This document shows positions 63,725 through 64,000 of a stretch of 64,000 nt of DNA, one piece after another. Within the stretch, counting starts at the first letter, position 1, and each line of letters starts with the position of its first letter. The DNA is from Aquabacterium sp. OR-4 (lineage in GTDB: Bacteria > Pseudomonadota > Gammaproteobacteria > Burkholderiales > Burkholderiaceae_C): NCBI RefSeq assembly GCF_025290835.2, contig NZ_JAOCQD020000001.1, positions 930,001 to 994,000 on the forward strand, in the 5' to 3' direction. The position numbers were made by a program, and so were the translations under genes. Below the pieces are notes generated by a model, which was not told where the DNA came from, did not search any database, and saw only the letters and a program-made list of their open reading frames with translations.

Positions 63725-64000
63725 ATGCTCACCCCTGCCCAGCAAGACCAGTACCAGACCCAGGGTTTCATCGTGCTGCCCGGCTTCAAGCGTGCCGATG
63801 AGGTGGCGGCGCTGCGCGCACGCGCGCTGGCCATCGTTGACGCCTTCGATGCCGGGCGTCACCACAGCGTGTTCAGCACACAAGACCAGGCGCGGCGCAG
63901 CAGCGACGAGGTGTTCATGGCCTCGGCCGAAGGCATCGAGTGCTTCTTCGAGGAAGAGGCCTTCGATGCGCAAGGCCGGCTGCGGCAGCACCAGCGCCTG
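63725..64000 (+). CDS. Phytanoyl-CoA dioxygenase (PhyH)-family protein, partial
   Basis: The ATG at 63725 opens a frame continuing past the window end; 92 codons are visible. It begins MLTPAQQDQYQTQGFIVLPG, a typical PhyH/PHYHD1 start, followed by FKRADEVAALRARALAIVDA and CFFEEEAFDAQGRL. The Fe(II)/2-oxoglutarate-binding residues lie beyond the edge. It is divergent from the CodA-like gene with 60 bases between starts. Confidence 0.8.
   Translation, partial: MLTPAQQDQYQTQGFIVLPGFKRADEVAALRARALAIVDAFDAGRHHSVFSTQDQARRSSDEVFMASAEGIECFFEEEAFDAQGRLRQHQRL

Overview
The window is very GC-rich chromosomal DNA with strong G/C preference at third codon positions. It most likely comes from a betaproteobacterium of the order Burkholderiales, Rubrivivax/Leptothrix/Ideonella-like. 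The evidence is gene content: corC-lnt-glyQ-glyS, a LiuR/isovaleryl-CoA dehydrogenase locus, AceK, a long class II ribonucleotide reductase NrdJ, four PEP-CTERM sorting-signal proteins, and dispersed GC-rich intergenic repeats. I see no rRNA, tRNA, CRISPR array, phage, integrase or transposase, and most genes look native.

Layout. 0-11 kb is mostly housekeeping: a partial unknown gene, dksA and a CobW-type metallochaperone on the minus strand, then corC, lnt, glyQ, glyS, a GmhB-like HAD protein, plsC and a YgjP-type metallopeptidase on the plus strand. 11.3-19.6 kb is an acyl-CoA/leucine catabolism block: liuR, isovaleryl-CoA dehydrogenase, carbonic anhydrase, aceK, thiolase, MaoC-like hydratase, SDR, and a second acyl-CoA dehydrogenase. 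Near-perfect palindromes precede both liuR and the isovaleryl-CoA dehydrogenase gene. 19.6-25 kb has two membrane proteins on the minus strand, then a compact PEP-CTERM / DUF1800 / DUF1501 operon.

25.4-33.8 kb combines ureidoglycolate lyase (plus strand) with a minus-strand operon. In transcription order the operon is an Asp/Glu/hydantoin-racemase-like protein, an oligopeptide-type binding protein, two permeases, two ATPases and an amidase. This looks like uptake and hydrolysis of an amide, ureide or cyclic-amide nitrogen source. 33.8-46.4 kb is mixed: an APH-fold kinase, a single-domain caspase-like peptidase, a secreted amidohydrolase, a lone receiver protein, a CAP-domain protein, an L-2-hydroxyglutarate-oxidase-like flavoprotein, nitronate monooxygenase, a Pro-Ala repeat membrane protein, two unknowns and an epimerase.

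46.4-54.6 kb contains two small proteins, a tandem pair of PEP-CTERM proteins, an EamA exporter, an M20 peptidase, a thioesterase and a UvrD-like helicase. The helicase is divergent from nrdJ, with a LexA-like box between them. Behind nrdJ lie three 88-bp tandem repeats, each with two perfect hairpins. The window ends with an FMN glutamate-synthase-like protein, a LuxR-type regulator with a degenerate receiver, a fourth PEP-CTERM protein, a bidirectional terminator, a GST, a CodA-like deaminase and the start of a PhyH-type oxygenase.

Most noteworthy: the 88-bp hairpin repeats; the PEP-CTERM/DUF1800/DUF1501 operon; the amide/ureide uptake cluster whose racemase lacks one catalytic cysteine; the GmhB homologue lacking its nucleophilic aspartate; the CodA homologue with Cys at the specificity aspartate; and the stand-alone caspase.
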